Source: Bacillota bacterium (GTDB lineage Bacteria; Bacillota; Clostridia; Oscillospirales; Ruminococcaceae). From it: 5,413 bases of DNA. The notes below the pieces were generated by a model. It saw only the letters and a list, made by a program, of their open reading frames with translations, had not been told where the DNA came from and searched no databases. The stretch spans positions 1-5,413 of the forward strand of contig JAEXZK010000040.1 of the NCBI GenBank assembly GCA_023451415.1, written 5' to 3'. Position 1 is the stretch's first letter. Each line of letters starts with the position of its first letter. The translations under genes and the position numbers were made by a program. Shown one piece after another: positions 4,909 to 5,413 of the stretch.

Positions 4909-5413
4909 ATGAAGAGGTATTTATCAATCCTACTGGCAGCGGTACTGGTCCTTTCCGTTTTAGCCGGGTGCGGCTCCACACCCGCCTCCAGTTCCCCCGC
5001 TTCCGGCGGCGCCAGTGAGCCCGCTTCCAGCGAACCTGCTTCCAGCGAGCCTGCCTCCGACAAAAAAGTCTACAATGTCGTCAGCCTGGTCAACGGCAAC
5101 CTGGGCGACAAATCCTTCTTTGATTCCTGTGAATCTGGTCTGGCCGAGTTGAAGAATGCCGGCCGCATCGAGTATACCACCATCGAGATGGGCGGCACCG
5201 ACGCCGACCAGCCCACCTGGAAGACCACCCTGGAGGACGTCTCCGCTTCCGGCGAGTATGACCTGATCATCTGCGGCACCTATCAGATGCCCGACTACCT
5301 CAACGAGGTCGCCGCCAAATACCCCGACCAGAAGTATCTGATTTACGACTCTGAGGCCAGCCAGCCCAACGTCGCCAACATCAACTACAAGCAAAACGAC
5401 ATGGGTTACCTGG
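4909..5413 (+). CDS. BMP/PnrA-family substrate-binding lipoprotein (partial, runs off window end)
   Basis: The first 168 residues of a lipoprotein of the basic membrane protein family (BmpA/PnrA/TmpC). Most characterised members bind purine nucleosides and feed an ABC importer. Residues 1-20 form a lipoprotein signal peptide (basic MKR, hydrophobic core) ending in the lipobox LAGC, with the lipidated Cys at 21. Residues 22-52 are a flexible Ser/Pro/Ala/Glu linker with three SEPAS units. The periplasmic-binding-protein fold then begins: VYNVVSLVNGNLGDKSFFDS (54-73) is the typical first strand with the GDKSF ligand-site motif, YDLIICGTYQMPDYL is the second conserved block, and NINYKQNDMGYL matches the family's N-x-x-GYLAG region. 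The ATG at 4909 follows AAAGGAAG at a slightly long spacing. It is transcribed from the strong promoter at 4802-4830. An ATPase and two permease genes would be expected downstream, outside the window. Nucleoside as ligand is family knowledge supported by the neighbouring deoB; other ligands are possible. Confidence 0.9.
   Translation, partial: MKRYLSILLAAVLVLSVLAGCGSTPASSSPASGGASEPASSEPASSEPASDKKVYNVVSLVNGNLGDKSFFDSCESGLAELKNAGRIEYTTIEMGGTDADQPTWKTTLEDVSASGEYDLIICGTYQMPDYLNEVAAKYPDQKYLIYDSEASQPNVANINYKQNDMGYL
5017..5058 (+). repeat. Tandem 15-bp repeat in the lipoprotein linker
   Basis: Two full units (5017-5031 and 5032-5046) and a 12-base partial unit (5047-5058) encode E-P-A-S-S, E-P-A-S-S and E-P-A-S. 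Unit differences are nearly all silent third-position changes. The number of units sets the length of the tether between the lipid anchor and the binding domain and could vary between strains. Confidence 0.8.

Noticed and set aside
5017..5058. Tandem 15-bp units as a CRISPR-like or mobile repeat
   Set aside because: The units are in frame, adjoin without spacers and encode a standard lipoprotein linker.

Overview
The window is a GC-rich bacterial segment, except for an AT-rich stretch at about 4580-4800. Gene types, signal style and codon choice suggest a Gram-positive, low-oxygen Firmicute of the Clostridia, probably of the gut Oscillospiraceae/Ruminococcaceae type. The evidence is strong AGGAGG- and AAGGGG-type ribosome binding sites, SigA-like promoters, hairpin terminators, a lipoprotein with a Ser/Pro/Ala/Glu linker, and a stand-alone LUD protein with a Cys-rich tail. 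The taxonomic call is inference from protein style, not a database match.

Layout, left to right. Positions 1-47 probably hold the first codons of a leftward gene that leaves the window. It is divergent from a rightward LUD-domain gene (116-754), and the short gap between them carries a perfect 7-bp inverted repeat. A roughly 190-base GC-rich, hairpin-rich stretch without a convincing gene follows, then a terminator (943-966). A strong bidirectional terminator (1003-1039) separates this unit from the convergent leftward unit.

The leftward unit is lepB (signal peptidase I, 3153 to 2602) followed 12 bases later by murJ (lipid II flippase, 2589 to 1054, GTG start). The two form a cell-envelope operon with its own promoter at 3212-3240. 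Upstream of it and also leftward lies deoB (phosphopentomutase, 4515 to 3337), which ends in its own terminator (about 3274-3325).

The 393-base gap 4516-4908 is a divergent control region. To its right a near-consensus promoter (TTGACA, 17 bp, TAAAAT) drives a BMP/PnrA-family lipoprotein gene (4909 to beyond the window end). This is probably the binding protein of a nucleoside ABC importer. deoB and this lipoprotein make functional sense side by side: uptake of nucleosides, then conversion of pentose-1-phosphates to pentose-5-phosphates. Inverted repeats flanking the lipoprotein promoter look like an operator.

Most of the window is well-known core biology. I see no CRISPR array, transposase, phage gene, tRNA or rRNA, and no clear new system. 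The points worth a second look are the putative operator of the lipoprotein gene, the divergent dyad at 56-76, the structured GC-rich stretch after the LUD gene, and the LUD protein, whose family has no settled function when it stands alone.
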